Shown in pieces: positions 38,265-48,040 of a stretch of DNA of 64,000 nt. This DNA is from Pseudovibrio denitrificans JCM 12308 (GTDB lineage: Bacteria > Pseudomonadota > Alphaproteobacteria > Rhizobiales > Stappiaceae). Made by a program: the position numbers and the translations under genes. Within the stretch, counting starts at the first letter, position 1; each line of letters opens with the position of its first letter. The stretch spans positions 172,443-236,442 of the forward strand of contig NZ_BAZK01000002.1 in NCBI RefSeq assembly GCF_001310815.1, in the 5' to 3' direction. The notes beneath the pieces were generated by a model, which searched no databases, had not been told where the DNA came from, and was given only the letters and a program-made list of their open reading frames with translations.

Positions 38265-38760
38265 ATGGCACCACTTCGTTTTCGGGCTCGTAACACTGCT
38301 TGGTTCTGCAGAACCTGTTTGTTGCTGTGATGTTTGCCGTGTTCTCACAGCTGCACGGGTTTGCTGCGCTTTCTCCGTTGTTAGAGGAGGTGTTTGGCAT
38401 TGGGGTTGCTACATTCTTTTTGCTAGGTATCACCATCGCACTCGGCACAGCTGCATGTTCTATCTGCCTTCCTTGAACTATGTTGAGATCAACCGCGAAG
38501 GGATCGTGTATCACCGCGCACTGGTTAAGCGCCGATTGGCTTGGGAAGAGGTGGATGCGGTTGGTGTGAAACCGTTGACCTTCATGGGCGTCAAGTTGGG
38601 CAAGCGCGTGGTGCTGGATTTGAAAGGCAAACGCAAGTTCCCTTACGCGCAAGCCGTTCGCGGTCTAGGCATCGATGGCATTCTTCCAGGTTCTTACAGA
38701 GAAACACCTGAAGAGATGGCACAGCAGATCGAGCAGTTTCGTGGTGTTGCCGGGGTTTGA
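38265..38760 (+). CDS. Small two-helix membrane protein with PH-like domain (two frameshifts in this sequence)
   Basis: Three frames join into a protein of about 165 aa. ATG 38265 (AGGA seven bases upstream) gives MAPLRFRARNTAW. One frame back, from about 38302, comes LVLQNLFVAVMFAVFSQLHG and VATFFLLGITIALGTAA, two membrane segments. One frame further back, from about 38455, comes FYLPSLNYVEINREGIVYHR and a beta-rich, PH-like domain ending FRGVAGV. Each step is repaired by one G (TTGGTTC to TTGGGTTC near 38302, and CATGTTC to CATGGTTC near 38455). I do not know a function. A caller using only the last frame would miss the membrane half. Confidence 0.65.
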
Positions 38761-38834
38761 TTAGTTCCCAGAATTATTGTTTGTTTTAGTTGATGTCTTA
38801 GTTCGATTCTCAACCAGTTTTCTTAGGTTCATTA

Positions 38835-39473
38835 ATGTGCATGAATGTTTCCAAGCTCTTAGAACTCTCCAGCCCAGAGTTGGCAGGAAATGAGCTACTA
38901 GGAGGCAATACTTCGGTCAACAAGGTAGATCTATCAGCGACCGGGTTGATTGATCTTCTTAAGCGGAGAAATGGCTTCTATGCGTTCGAATGCGCATTGC
39001 ATGTGTTGCCGCTCACACCTAGCCAAGAAGTAATGAGTTTGACGCGGTGGAACGATAACCAACTGTGGCGAGATGGCTATGGCATGCTGGATGCTAAGAT
39101 CATTTTCTTTGCAGAGGATGTTCTCGGCAATCAGTTTTGTTTATTCGAAGGCGCTGTTCATAGCTTCGATCCAGAGACTGGTGAACTGGAATATCTCGCT
39201 CGAGATATTGAAGATTGGGCAGGTCTTGTATTGGAAGATTATAACACTCTTACTGGTTGGTCTTTAGCTCGTGATTGGCAAAGTAAGCACGGCCCACTGC
39301 CGGCTAACATGAGACTTTGCCCGAAAATTCCTTTTGTACTTGGAGGCGAGTACTCCATAGAAAACTTGTACCTTTGCAACAATGTCGAAGCGATGCGAGT
39401 TTATGCAAACTTAGCTATTCAACTCGCCGATGTTCCTGATGGGACCAAAATCAGATTAAAGGTAGTCGATTGA
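38835..39473 (+). CDS. SMI1/KNR4 (SUKH) family protein, orphan immunity-type
   Basis: This 212-aa protein has the conserved SUKH layout: LIDLLKRRNGFYAFECALHVLPL, WNDNQLWRDGYG, IIFFAEDVLGNQFCLFEGAVHSFDPETGE, and a C-terminal PFVLGGEYSIENLYLCNNVEAMR. Members commonly neutralise secreted or contact-dependent toxins. No toxin gene is adjacent. Codon use and base composition are more AT-rich than in the flanking genes, which suggests acquisition. The start could be ATG 38835 or 38841. Confidence 0.8.
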   Translation: MCMNVSKLLELSSPELAGNELLGGNTSVNKVDLSATGLIDLLKRRNGFYAFECALHVLPLTPSQEVMSLTRWNDNQLWRDGYGMLDAKIIFFAEDVLGNQFCLFEGAVHSFDPETGELEYLARDIEDWAGLVLEDYNTLTGWSLARDWQSKHGPLPANMRLCPKIPFVLGGEYSIENLYLCNNVEAMRVYANLAIQLADVPDGTKIRLKVVD

Positions 39474-39760
39474 AGTGAGATGCATTGGCTATCAGCATGT
39501 GCACCGAGTAACTACAGTCACATTCGTGAAATCAGAGAATCCAGACAGAATTTTAAACTCTTGTTAGGTAATAAAAATTCGTAAATGGCATGAAATAATT
39601 GCAAAAGATACGCGATTTTACCTATTCGATAAAGAATGTATCCAGAACCTGTAACTAAAGTCGAATAAGGACATACATTTCAGCGGTCAGGTCCCGGTTT
39701 GAGGGGCGATATTTTTTAGTTTCTCGATGTGATTTTTCACCAAAGGCATTGGAGGCAGCT

Positions 39761-40066
39761 ATGAATATGGTGATTGAAGGCCTGAATGGCATTGGATGGC
39801 GAAAGCGGAGAAATCCTGCTTCTGAATCCTGTCAGTGCGGTTCCTGGAAACTGCATTGGATCAAACACTCCAAGCGTGACTGGCCGTCAAAATGCAGTAA
39901 TGCAGATTGCCATAAGAAACCCACCCTAGGCGCAGATGTCAGATGGCTTAGCGGCAGCCGTCCTCAAATTATCCCCCTATGCGATAGTTGTAGCAAGCAA
40001 ACTGATCGCTTCAATCTCAGAGAGGGTACAGTCACCGTACTGACGCATCAGTATGAGTGCAGCTGA
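39761..40066 (+). CDS. Small cysteine-rich, putative zinc-binding protein
   Basis: This 101-aa protein has cysteine pairs CQCGSW, CSNADC and CDSC plus histidines. The pattern C-x4-C ... TLGADV ... IIPLCDSC resembles small treble-clef (HNH-like) proteins whose motif ends in IVPLCxxCN. Here the usual final Asn is Ser. GGAGGCAGCT just before ATG 39761 decides the start over a TTG at 39749. It sits in the AT-richer islet with the SUKH gene. The 287-base gap before it shows no gene. Its function is unknown; a nucleic-acid-binding or nuclease-like role is only a guess. Confidence 0.6.
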   Translation: MNMVIEGLNGIGWRKRRNPASESCQCGSWKLHWIKHSKRDWPSKCSNADCHKKPTLGADVRWLSGSRPQIIPLCDSCSKQTDRFNLREGTVTVLTHQYECS

Positions 40067-40070
40067 GCTC

Positions 40071-40262
40071 TCACTTCATTCCACCATAGTACTTACAGGC
40101 GTCAGGGCCGTTCAGTAAGGACGGTTTCTGAAACACTGTCATATGGTTGCACTCGTAGCGAGCCAGACCTTCCTTTGTGGTTGGCGTGATGCTTGCCGCG
40201 ACGGCTCCCATGGTGGTTCCTGTGATTATGCCAAGGAGCAAAACTCTCAGATAAACTTGCAT
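40071..40262 (-). CDS. Small secreted hypothetical protein
   Basis: This 63-aa protein has an N-terminal signal peptide (VLLLGIITGTTMGAVAAS) and a mature part of about 40 residues with two cysteines (YECNH and DACKYY) that may pair. AGATGC precedes the ATG. No family is recognised. The real size and signal favour a genuine gene, but the evidence is thin. Confidence 0.5.
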   Translation of the reverse strand: MQVYLRVLLLGIITGTTMGAVAASITPTTKEGLARYECNHMTVFQKPSLLNGPDACKYYGGMK

Positions 40263-40355
40263 CTCTCATCCCCCGATGAACTGTTGATGAGACGTTTTTA
40301 GCAAGGGGAATGTGAGAGAGCTCTGAGAGCAATGTTCATTTGGCGTTCAGGATGG

Positions 40356-41018
40356 TTAAGCCGTCAGGCTGCTCCAGTTAACCCTTAAAAGACTGTCCTG
40401 TTTTGCTGCCTCAATGAAGTCAGAGAGAGGCAGAGGCTCCGACTTGTTGTCATGCGGGGCGACATGCAATGCACTCCATCCAGCTTCCCGCGCGGGTTTG
40501 ATGTCTTTCTCCAGATTGTCTCCGATGAAGAGTGCAGTATCGGCTTCAAAGTTGTGCTGGCTTTGGAGTTTGCGGAGAAGCGGAATGCTTGGCTTGCATT
40601 CTGCGGGGAAGGGGTCTCCACTGGCATAGGCGAAGTCAACGTGCTCTGAGAGGCCGAGCTTGTTCATGACAGCCCATTGAAACTGAGAGGGACCGTTCGT
40701 CATCACACCGATCTGACAGCCAAAGTTAGTTTTAAGGAGTGCCATTGCTTCAAAGATGCCTGTGAATGGTACCTGAGCTTCCGACCAACGCTGTGTGAAC
40801 GTATCTAACGCGTTCTTTTGTTCCTCAGGTGATAGTTCCGGAAAGCAGGATTGAACAGCTTCAAGGCCGGTATGCTCTCCGTTGTGCAGCATATGGCGCA
40901 GCCAGGTGTCGCTATGCTTATTGAACTGCTCGCCAAAGATCTCAAAGAACATCTTGGGATAGGAGGCCTTGTGATGGCAAATGGTGCCATCCAAATCGAA
41001 AACAATGGTCTTGAACAT
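40356..41018 (-). CDS. HAD-superfamily hydrolase
   Basis: This 220-aa phosphatase-type enzyme has motif I DLDGTICHH (about residue 8), motif II GVMTNGPSQF (about 105), motif III Lys near AECKPSIPLL, and motif IV IGDNLEKDIKPAREAGW (about 170). The alpha-helical cap lies between I and II, as in YjjG-like hydrolases. The substrate is unknown. It starts at ATG 41018. Confidence 0.88.
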   Translation of the reverse strand: MFKTIVFDLDGTICHHKASYPKMFFEIFGEQFNKHSDTWLRHMLHNGEHTGLEAVQSCFPELSPEEQKNALDTFTQRWSEAQVPFTGIFEAMALLKTNFGCQIGVMTNGPSQFQWAVMNKLGLSEHVDFAYASGDPFPAECKPSIPLLRKLQSQHNFEADTALFIGDNLEKDIKPAREAGWSALHVAPHDNKSEPLPLSDFIEAAKQDSLLRVNWSSLTA

Positions 41019-41081
41019 GTACTGTCTGCTTACTGAAAAAACTATGGTTCAAACTATTCGGTTCTGACAGCTTGGCAACAA

Positions 41082-41111
41082 AAAACGGGCCCTCGTGTGA
41101 AGGCCCGTTTT
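41082..41111 (-). terminator. Terminator of the grxD unit
   Basis: AAAACGGGCC (41082-41091) pairs with GGCCCGTTTT (41102-41111) around a ten-base loop, with a T tail on the minus strand after grxD. Confidence 0.85.
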
Positions 41112-41135
41112 GGAAAATGTCGTTTCAGCAGAGAC

Positions 41136-41471
41136 TTATGCAGCTGGTGCGATCTCGATGCCTTTTTCTGCAAACAGAGCCTGCAGTTCCTGAGACTGGA
41201 ACATCTCACGGATAATATCACAGCCACCGATGAACTCACCTTTGACGTAGAGCTGTGGGATTGTTGGCCACTGGCTGTAGTCTTTGATGCCCTGACGGAG
41301 GTTATCGTCTTCCAGAACGTTATGACCGATGTACTTCACACCAATGTAGTCCAAAATCTGCACTGACTGGCCGGAGAAGCCACACTGTGGGAAGTTTGGG
41401 GTGCCTTTCATGAAGAGCACAACATCGTTGTTTTCTACTTCGTGCTTGATCCAGTTTTGGATATCGCTCAT
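41136..41471 (-). CDS. grxD: Monothiol glutaredoxin GrxD
   Basis: This 111-aa Fe-S cluster carrier has the CGFS active site in NFPQCGFSGQ (about residue 30). The glutathione- and fold-defining WPTIPQLYVKGEFIGGCDI follows. ATG 41471 (MSDIQNWIKHEV) is chosen because the open frame upstream to 41546 has no family similarity. It lies downstream of bolA; BolA and monothiol glutaredoxins form Fe-S complexes, so the linkage is functional. Confidence 0.95.
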   Translation of the reverse strand: MSDIQNWIKHEVENNDVVLFMKGTPNFPQCGFSGQSVQILDYIGVKYIGHNVLEDDNLRQGIKDYSQWPTIPQLYVKGEFIGGCDIIREMFQSQELQALFAEKGIEIAPAA

Positions 41472-41601
41472 TTCGTCGAGTTCCTTTCGCTCGACCGGGG
41501 TCAAAGCCCGGTGACCGTGATTGTATTTTGTTCGTGGTGCGGCCACTCATATGGGAACTTGCATGGGTAATGCAAGAAAAAGGTCGCACCTTCGTGTTCT
41601 G

Positions 41602-41835
41602 TTATTCCGGAGCTGAGGTCTGCAACGCCAAAGCGTGCAAATCGTCGCCCATTTTACCCTTAAGAGCCTGATACACCATCTGGTGCTGCTGTACGCGGGA
41701 TTTACCGCGGAAACTTTCTGAGATGACGACAGCTGCGTAGTGATCACCATCACCTGCCAGATCTCTAATTTCCACGTGTGCGTCCGGCAAAGCCTCTTTA
41801 ATAAGGGTCTGTAGTTCGCCTGCGTCCATGGCCAT
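41602..41835 (-). CDS. bolA: BolA family protein
   Basis: This 77-aa protein has the BolA fold: LIKEALPDAHVEIRDLAGDGDHYAAVV, then SFRGKSRVQQHQMVYQALKGKMGDDLHALAL with the conserved helix and the FxGKSRVxQHQ pattern. It likely partners with the glutaredoxin encoded next to it in iron-sulfur signalling. It is part of the purL-bolA-grxD array. Confidence 0.94.
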   Translation of the reverse strand: MAMDAGELQTLIKEALPDAHVEIRDLAGDGDHYAAVVISESFRGKSRVQQHQMVYQALKGKMGDDLHALALQTSAPE

Positions 41836-41949
41836 GAGTGTGCCTCCTTGCCCGACTGGGTTGCTTCTGTTTGGCTGCTTCTCTCACCACGAATGAAGAG
41901 AGAAGCGAATCTTATTTAGAACTCAGTTTAGCAGTTCGGTGGACGAGTA

Positions 41950-44151
41950 TCAGCTCGCCTGCATAAAATGCGGGAACCATCCCTCGAAAGCATTGTTCAG
42001 CTCTTCAACTGACACACTGATTTTATCGCCAAGAACCAGAGTATCACCACCAGTCTTACCGATTTCTTCTGTGCTGATACCAGCGTCGATCGCATCTTCC
42101 AAGAAGGCAGCGAGTTTTTCCTCTGCCACAGTCACAACATAGCGACTTTGATCTTCACCAAACAGAATGGCATGAGGATGGTCACCGGTCACTTTTGCAG
42201 TTGCGCCGAGCTTGCCTTTGATCGCCATTTCAGCCAGAGCAACAGCCAGACCACCTGAGGAGATGTCGTGTGCAGCTGTGATGCGGCCTTCGGTGATTGC
42301 CTCACGAACGAAGGTGCCGGTGAGCTTTTCAACTTCCAGATCGACTGGAGGAGGAGCGCCTTCTTCACGGCCCAGAACTTCCTGCAGGTACTGGGAAGAG
42401 CCGAGGTGTTTGCCCTTACCACCCAGAACGACGATGGTTTCGCCTTCCGCAACAAATGCACTGCCGACGCGTTTGGTGACGTCTTTCAGCAGGCCAACGC
42501 CGCCGATGGCTGGTGTTGGCAGAATACCTTCGCCGTAGGTTTCGTTGTAAAGGGAAACGTTACCGGAAACGATTGGGGTTTCCAGCACTTCACAGGCTTC
42601 GCCGATACCCTTCAAGCAACCAACGAACTGACCCATGATCTCTGGCTTTTCAGGATTGCCGAAGTTTAGGTTGTCGGTGATTGCCAGTGGCAGGGAGCCA
42701 ACTGCGGACAGGTTGCGGTAGGTTTCTGCAACTGCCTGCTTGCCACCCTCATAAGGGTTTGCGTAGCAGTAGCGTGGGTTCACGTCGACGGAGAAGGCCA
42801 GACCCTTGTCTGTGCCGTCTACGCGAATGACGCCTGCATCACCGCCCGGAGTTGCAGCAGAGTTGCCCTGAATGAGGGTGTCGTACTGCTCGTAAACCCA
42901 GCGACGGGAAGAGCCGTTTGCGCCACCGAGTAGCTTCAGCAAAGCTTCTTTGTAGTCTGCTGGTTCTTCAACGTTGGCTGCAGCGATTTCGTCCGGCTCT
43001 GGCCACTGTGTCCATGGACGGTCATATTCCGGAGCTTCGTCGCCGAGTTCCTTGATTGGCAGATCAGCCATTACTTCGCCGTGCTGTTTTACAACGAAGC
43101 GCAGGGTATCCGTGGTGATGCCGCAGATTGCGAAGTCCAGACCCCACTTGGTGAAGATGGCTTCCGCCTCTTTTTCCTTGGATGGCTCCAGTACCATGAG
43201 CATACGCTCCTGGCTTTCTGAAAGCATCATTTCGTAGGCGGTCATGTTTTCTTCGCGAGCAGGAACCTTGTCGAGGTCGAGCTCGATGCCGAGGTTGCCT
43301 TTTGCACCCATCTCAACTGCAGAACAGGTGAGGCCAGCTGCGCCCATATCCTGAATAGCGATAACCGCACCGGTCTTCATCAGCTCAAGGCAGGCTTCCA
43401 TCAGGCATTTTTCGGTGAACGGGTCACCTACCTGAACGGTAGGGCGCTTTTCGTCGATGGAATCATCGAACTCAGCGGAGGCCATTGTTGCGCCGCCAAC
43501 GCCGTCGCGGCCCGTTTTTGCGCCGAGGTAAACGACTGGGAGGCCGACACCTTTTGCTTCGGACAGGAAGATCTTGTCTGCATCAGCAAGACCAGCTGCG
43601 AAGGCGTTTACAAGGCAGTTGCCGTTGTAGGATTTGTGGAACTCAACTTCACCGCCCACTGTTGGGACGCCAAAGGAGTTGCCGTAGCCACCAACGCCGG
43701 AAACAACTCCGGAAACGAGGTGGCGCGTGCGTGGATGATCCGGCTCACCGAAGCGCAGCGCATTCATGGCTGCGACAGGGCGAGCGCCCATGGTGAACAC
43801 GTCGCGCAGAATGCCGCCAACGCCGGTCGCCGCGCCCTGATAAGGCTCGATGTAAGATGGATGGTTGTGGCTTTCCATCTTGAAGACGACAGCCTGGCCA
43901 TCATCGATGTCCACAACGCCTGCATTTTCGCCTGGTCCCTGAATGACGCGAGGGCCAGTGGTCGGGAGTGTCTTCAACCATTTCTTGGAGGATTTGTAGG
44001 AGCAATGCTCGTTCCACATTGCGGAGAAAATTCCAAGCTCGGTGAAGGTTGGCTCTCGGCCAATCAGCTCCAGGATGTGAGCATATTCATCTTCCTTAAG
44101 ACCGTGGGCCTCAATGAGTTCGGGGGTGATCTTAACGCTATTTTGGATCAT
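41950..44151 (-). CDS. purL: Phosphoribosylformylglycinamidine synthase subunit PurL
   Basis: PurL is the ATP-dependent amidotransferase core of purine step 4, working with PurQ and PurS. The 733-aa protein starts [19 protein letters not shown]. It includes [27 protein letters not shown] and the Mg/ATP segments [25 protein letters not shown] and [11 protein letters not shown]. Open frame continues upstream to 44271 (including an ATG at 44217) but has no family similarity, so ATG 44151 is preferred. It is separated from purQ by about 6 kb of accessory genes. Confidence 0.97.
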   Translation of the reverse strand: MIQNSVKITPELIEAHGLKEDEYAHILELIGREPTFTELGIFSAMWNEHCSYKSSKKWLKTLPTTGPRVIQGPGENAGVVDIDDGQAVVFKMESHNHPSYIEPYQGAATGVGGILRDVFTMGARPVAAMNALRFGEPDHPRTRHLVSGVVSGVGGYGNSFGVPTVGGEVEFHKSYNGNCLVNAFAAGLADADKIFLSEAKGVGLPVVYLGAKTGRDGVGGATMASAEFDDSIDEKRPTVQVGDPFTEKCLMEACLELMKTGAVIAIQDMGAAGLTCSAVEMGAKGNLGIELDLDKVPAREENMTAYEMMLSESQERMLMVLEPSKEKEAEAIFTKWGLDFAICGITTDTLRFVVKQHGEVMADLPIKELGDEAPEYDRPWTQWPEPDEIAAANVEEPADYKEALLKLLGGANGSSRRWVYEQYDTLIQGNSAATPGGDAGVIRVDGTDKGLAFSVDVNPRYCYANPYEGGKQAVAETYRNLSAVGSLPLAITDNLNFGNPEKPEIMGQFVGCLKGIGEACEVLETPIVSGNVSLYNETYGEGILPTPAIGGVGLLKDVTKRVGSAFVAEGETIVVLGGKGKHLGSSQYLQEVLGREEGAPPPVDLEVEKLTGTFVREAITEGRITAAHDISSGGLAVALAEMAIKGKLGATAKVTGDHPHAILFGEDQSRYVVTVAEEKLAAFLEDAIDAGISTEEIGKTGGDTLVLGDKISVSVEELNNAFEGWFPHFMQAS

Positions 44152-44378
44152 CACACTCAGAAAATTTGGGCGCTGTGCGCCGGGGCCAAATGTCACGGGC
44201 TGCTTAACAGGATTCATAGAAAAATGGAAACTGTAGAGGCCGCTTTTTTGGATTTTTTGCTGCCAAGGCATGGTTTTTTGCAGCTTGACGACAAGTCACT
44301 CTGTTTAAATCATATAGAGCTGTAATCTTTTGAATTAGCTGAAAAATTTTTCAGCCCCAAATGCGCAGTTTGCGGTGG

Positions 44379-44894
44379 TCAGAAGGTGACTTCGCCCTGC
44401 AGAGTTGTCACGGACATGGACATGTTCGGCAGCTTGGTGCGGCTCCATGTTCCGCTGCCTTTGGCGTTTGCCCATTTTTCATCGCCACCCAGAATGGCCC
44501 AATTGCCAGAGTACCGTCCATCTTTGATGCCCGTGATCTCATAGCTGATGGCGAATGGTGCGCCGTTCTTGTCCTTCAGGCTACAAACACCGCCGCCCTG
44601 TACCTGCATGTTCTTAACGACCGCACCACCGAAGCAGCTGCCGGATACGAAGTCGAATGGATCTTCTGGGTTGTCGCTGAGGAATACGTAGTCTGCGTTG
44701 ATGCGCTTTAGGTTGAGCTGGTCGGTAATGATGGCGTTGTTGTAGAGACCGAAGGTTGCGAGCTGACCGGTGTGAGAGAACCCTGCTGCTCTGGCGTTGA
44801 CCTGTGCTGCATTGGCAGAAAGAGCGGTGGCTCCAACTGCTGTGGCGAAAACGGTTCCGAGGACGGCAAGTCTTTTCGCAAGGGGTGGCATCAC
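44379..44894 (-). CDS. Secreted hypothetical protein, barrel-like
   Basis: This 171-aa protein has a signal peptide (residues 4-30, ending ANA|AQ). The mature part is beta-rich, with the repeated Gly-Trp-Tyr character of GRYSGNWAILGGDEKWANAKGSGTWSR, reminiscent of the dirigent/allene-oxide-cyclase-like barrel. Two cysteines (SGSCFGG and GGVCSLK) could pair. No specific function can be given. It is the first accessory gene between purL and purQ. Confidence 0.65.
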   Translation of the reverse strand: MMPPLAKRLAVLGTVFATAVGATALSANAAQVNARAAGFSHTGQLATFGLYNNAIITDQLNLKRINADYVFLSDNPEDPFDFVSGSCFGGAVVKNMQVQGGGVCSLKDKNGAPFAISYEITGIKDGRYSGNWAILGGDEKWANAKGSGTWSRTKLPNMSMSVTTLQGEVTF

Positions 44895-45250
44895 AGATAG
44901 TCCTTTGCAGGTTTGCCCGGCGATTTAGCAAGGCGCATGTGTTTTCGCGATGCAACCACAACCTGAGAGGCTGTTTCAATCATGTCCTTTTGAACTGGTT
45001 AGGGTTTTGTTTCGCGTTATGCAATGAGCAGGCGCTAAAATTTTACGCTTCGGAAATCTTCGTTAACCTACTGTATTTACTAGCTACTTAGAATTTGGAG
45101 GGATCATTTTCACGATTTCAAAACCCTCATTTGCGATGCTTTCACGTGCCTCCAAATGGGCGCCTTTTGCCGGTGCTAATAACCGGCTTGTCTAACAAGA
45201 ATTCGCCGATGCTTATGTTTTGCGTAGTGTCAGGTGAGCGGAGATAAAGG
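44895..45250. other. AT-rich intergenic gap
   Basis: This 356-base divergent region separates the secreted protein (minus) from the HlyD-like gene (plus). It contains no ORF with a credible start, no clear terminator and no recognised operator. GGAG at 45240-45243 is the ribosome-binding site of the HlyD-like gene. Confidence 0.6.
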
Positions 45251-46234
45251 GTGCCTGGAGGCATTTTTCACATAAGTGGTCCGATCAAGGTGATCTTAGG
45301 CGCATGCGCCTTGATCGGCGCTTATGTTGTTATTGATTATTTCTTCACGTACACCGCGGATGCCTATGTCTCCGCAGATGTGGTGCGTGTCTCTCCTGAA
45401 ATTTCCGGATTTGTCACCGAGGTTCCTGTTGACCGGAACAAAGCTGTAAAAGCTGGTGAGTTGCTGATGCAGATTGATCCTGAACCTTTTGCTTTGGCGG
45501 TTCAGGAAGCGCGGGCGCAGGAAGCCATGTCTCTGGCAAACCTGCGCAGGTCTGAGGCAGAGGTGCAGGTTGCCGAGGCTGCGGTGACTGCTGCCGTTGC
45601 TAAGGTTGCTAATCTCTCAGCTCAACAGCAGCGCTTTGAGGAGTTGACGGACAATGGTTTCGTCACCCAACAGCGTCTCGACAACATCACACTCTCGCTG
45701 GAAGAAGCGAATGCGGAAACGGATTCGGCGAGAGATACATTGCGGGCCGCGGCGCATCAGGTGGAAGTGCAACGCTCGACCTATGAGGCTTCTCAGGCGG
45801 CAACGGCTCTGGCGCAGTATAACCTTCGAAAGTCCTCCTTGCTGTCGCCGGTGGATGGTGTGGTCAGTGAGTACACGGTTAACCCGGGGAACTATGTGCT
45901 TCAGGGCATTCCGCAGATGGCGCTTATCACGAACACCAACTGGCGGATCATTGCGAACCTGATTGAGAGGCATGCGGCCCGATTGAAACCGGGGCAAACG
46001 GTATATTTTCAGGTCTCCAGTGATCCATACCGAGTTCACAAGGGGACGGTCCGGTCCATTGGGCGAGGTATTTCCCGAATGGATCAGGACCCAAGGGTGC
46101 TGCCCTACATACCATTGACGACCGACTGGATCCGGCTTTCGCAGCGGTTTCCGGTCGAAATTGATATGGGGGAGTTTTTAGAGGACCACGTTCCAATGCA
46201 CGGGGGAGATGCTCGCATCTTCCTTGTGCATTAG
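45251..46234 (+). CDS. HlyD/EmrA-type membrane fusion protein
   Basis: This 327-aa periplasmic adaptor has a short N-terminus and one transmembrane anchor (about residues 12-32). The first barrel/lipoyl half (ISGFVTEVPVDRNKAVKAGELLMQIDPEPF) is followed by a coiled coil (75-185). The second lipoyl half (SPVDGVVSEYTVNPGNYV) and a beta barrel complete it. The start is GTG 45251, eight bases after GGAG; an in-frame stop lies just upstream. It ends 10 bases before the FUSC pump, so the two form an AaeAB-like efflux pair. Confidence 0.88.
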   Translation: MPGGIFHISGPIKVILGACALIGAYVVIDYFFTYTADAYVSADVVRVSPEISGFVTEVPVDRNKAVKAGELLMQIDPEPFALAVQEARAQEAMSLANLRRSEAEVQVAEAAVTAAVAKVANLSAQQQRFEELTDNGFVTQQRLDNITLSLEEANAETDSARDTLRAAAHQVEVQRSTYEASQAATALAQYNLRKSSLLSPVDGVVSEYTVNPGNYVLQGIPQMALITNTNWRIIANLIERHAARLKPGQTVYFQVSSDPYRVHKGTVRSIGRGISRMDQDPRVLPYIPLTTDWIRLSQRFPVEIDMGEFLEDHVPMHGGDARIFLVH

Positions 46235-46244
46235 AGGAGGCGCC

Positions 46245-47295
46245 ATGTTCTTCAACTACGCTATCGGTCTCCGCACCAGCCTGATGGTCACACTCGCCTC
46301 TGTCATTGCTCTGATTGTTGATGCGGATGATCCTTGGTGGGCGGCCATGTCCGCGATGACGGTGGCCAATGCGGACTGGACCAATGTCTGGCGCAAAGGC
46401 ATTCAACGTGTGATTGGCACCATTGCCGGTGGGTTTTCCGGGTACTGGATCGCGGTTGCAGTTAAGAACTATGAAGTCTTCCAGATGATTGCGGTTGGAT
46501 GCCTTGCAGCACTGGCGATTTATAAGCGAATGGCGAGCCCGAACTATGCCTATGCCTGGTTGATGGGGATCGTGACTGCGATGTTGGCCATTTATATTTC
46601 TCTGCTGGAAATCGATCTGTTGTTTTACCTGATGGTTGACCGAACAATTACGGTTGCCATCGGGGTGATGACGGCTGCTGTTGTCTCCTATTACTTCCTC
46701 GAGGAAACGTCTTTAGGTGTTGGAGTTGGGCCGTATTTGACGCCCAACATCGACACCATGGATAAGAGCTGGGTGATTGCGCTGTGTTTGAGCGGGGCAG
46801 CTGTCGCGATGCTGGCACCGATCATATACGTGGGTCATGAACTCGCGGCGATGGTGCAGATCATCATTACCTCGCTTGTTGTGCTCTATGGGCCGGTTGT
46901 GTCCGTGAAGAAGTTTGCTTTGAACCGAAGTCTGGGCTGTCTCATCGGTGGGTTGATGGGGTTCGGTCTGATCGGGCTCGGGTTACAGTCGTTTTTCTGG
47001 TGGGCGCTGCTGCTTGCAATCGGGTTGTTCTTCCTAGCTCGGTGCACCACGGCAAGAGTTACTGGGCTTATGCAGGAACGCAGGTGGGTATGCGTTTGTG
47101 ATTGCGGCGCTGGCGTCTGCAGGTCCGGTCGACAACTTCAATCAGGTTATTGACCGATTAGTGGGTGTTGTTTTGGGGGCTGTGATTGCGATCTGTGTCT
47201 TGATTGTTGTCCGCATTTGGCAGGGGGCAGACTTTCCAGATATTGAGCACATCAATCAGAAGAAGGCACGAAAGCCTCGTGTCAAAAAGACATAA
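46245..47295 (+). CDS. FUSC-family efflux membrane protein (two frameshifts in this sequence)
   Basis: This aromatic-acid or fusaric-acid type exporter, partner of the HlyD protein, comes to about 350 aa when repaired. ATG 46245 follows AGAGGAGGCG. The main frame gives about eight membrane helices (SLMVTLASVIALIVDADDPWWAAMSA at the start). Near 47033 the frame slips back one (TTCCTAGC read as TTCCCTAGC), giving SSVHHGKSYWAYAGTQVG. Near 47090 it slips again (GTGGGTATG read as GTGGGGTATG), giving YAFVIAALASAGPVDNF and the C-terminus to TAA 47293-47295. It is shorter than AaeB (about 650 aa) and lacks a large cytoplasmic domain. Confidence 0.8.
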
Positions 47296-47326
47296 AAAAG
47301 AGAGGCTGCGAAAACACAGCCTCTCT
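47294..47326 (-). terminator. Terminator between the FUSC and peroxiredoxin genes
   Basis: AGAGAGGCTG (47299-47308) pairs with CAGCCTCTCT (47317-47326). The A run 47294-47299 gives a T tail on the minus strand, downstream of the peroxiredoxin gene. It can also stall plus-strand transcripts. Confidence 0.8.
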
Positions 47327-47358
47327 GAGCACCAAGAAAGTGTTTGTGGTAAAATTGA

Positions 47359-47895
47359 TTATAGAGCTCCGGTGTATTCACCGCGGGCGGGATAATCGTT
47401 CTTGATGCAGAAGTCGAGAGCACCGAGCATTGGTTTAAAGTCAGGACGTGCAAATGGCATAGTCTGCACATTCCCGAAGTAAAGTGTGCCGTCAGGCTTT
47501 ACGAAGAACAGGCCTGGTTCTGCGAACAGATCTGGTTCTTCAATACCGATAGACGTTTTTCCGCGGCCTGCTGAAATGAACAGACCCCATTCACGCGCCT
47601 TGGTCAGAGAAACGCCATACCCAACGCGCAGTTTGTCTGCTTTGATTGCGTTGGAGAATGTTTGGGCACGGTCCTCTGTATCGGTGGAGAGAGCAATGGT
47701 TTTCACACCGCGTTCTTCGAACTCCGGTGTCAGACGTTCCAGTTCCTTCAGGTAGGTTGCACAGATGGGGCAGTGCAGACCACGGTAAAAGACAACCAGA
47801 GTAGCAAAATCAGAAGCGTCGGCTGACAGATCGAATGTACCACCACCAACGAGGTTCGCAGATAAGCTTGGGACTGGCTTGCGAGGGATCAGCAT
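47359..47895 (-). CDS. AhpC/TSA-type peroxiredoxin-like protein
   Basis: This 178-aa thioredoxin-fold protein has the motif FYRGLHCPICATYLKELERL (about residue 40), a CxxC in place of the classical single peroxidatic Cys. FVKPDGTLYFGNVQTMPFARP follows near the C-terminus. It likely reduces peroxides or disulfides. It is divergent from the AraC-type regulator 145 bases away, which may control it. Confidence 0.85.
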   Translation of the reverse strand: MLIPRKPVPSLSANLVGGGTFDLSADASDFATLVVFYRGLHCPICATYLKELERLTPEFEERGVKTIALSTDTEDRAQTFSNAIKADKLRVGYGVSLTKAREWGLFISAGRGKTSIGIEEPDLFAEPGLFFVKPDGTLYFGNVQTMPFARPDFKPMLGALDFCIKNDYPARGEYTGAL

Positions 47896-48040
47896 ATTAT
47901 TCTCCTGAGCTAAGTATTCTTCTTGTAGCTTTGCTCATTTCGTTTTTTGAAAAGGCAATTAGCGGTGGTCGATTTGTAGCTATTATGTTATTGAACGTTT
48001 AATTGCCTTTTGTTCGAAAAAACTGATCGAGAGTTCGGAT

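Noticed and set aside
41547..41753. 68-codon frame between grxD and bolA
   Set aside because: Overlaps bolA in another frame and has no ribosome-binding site.
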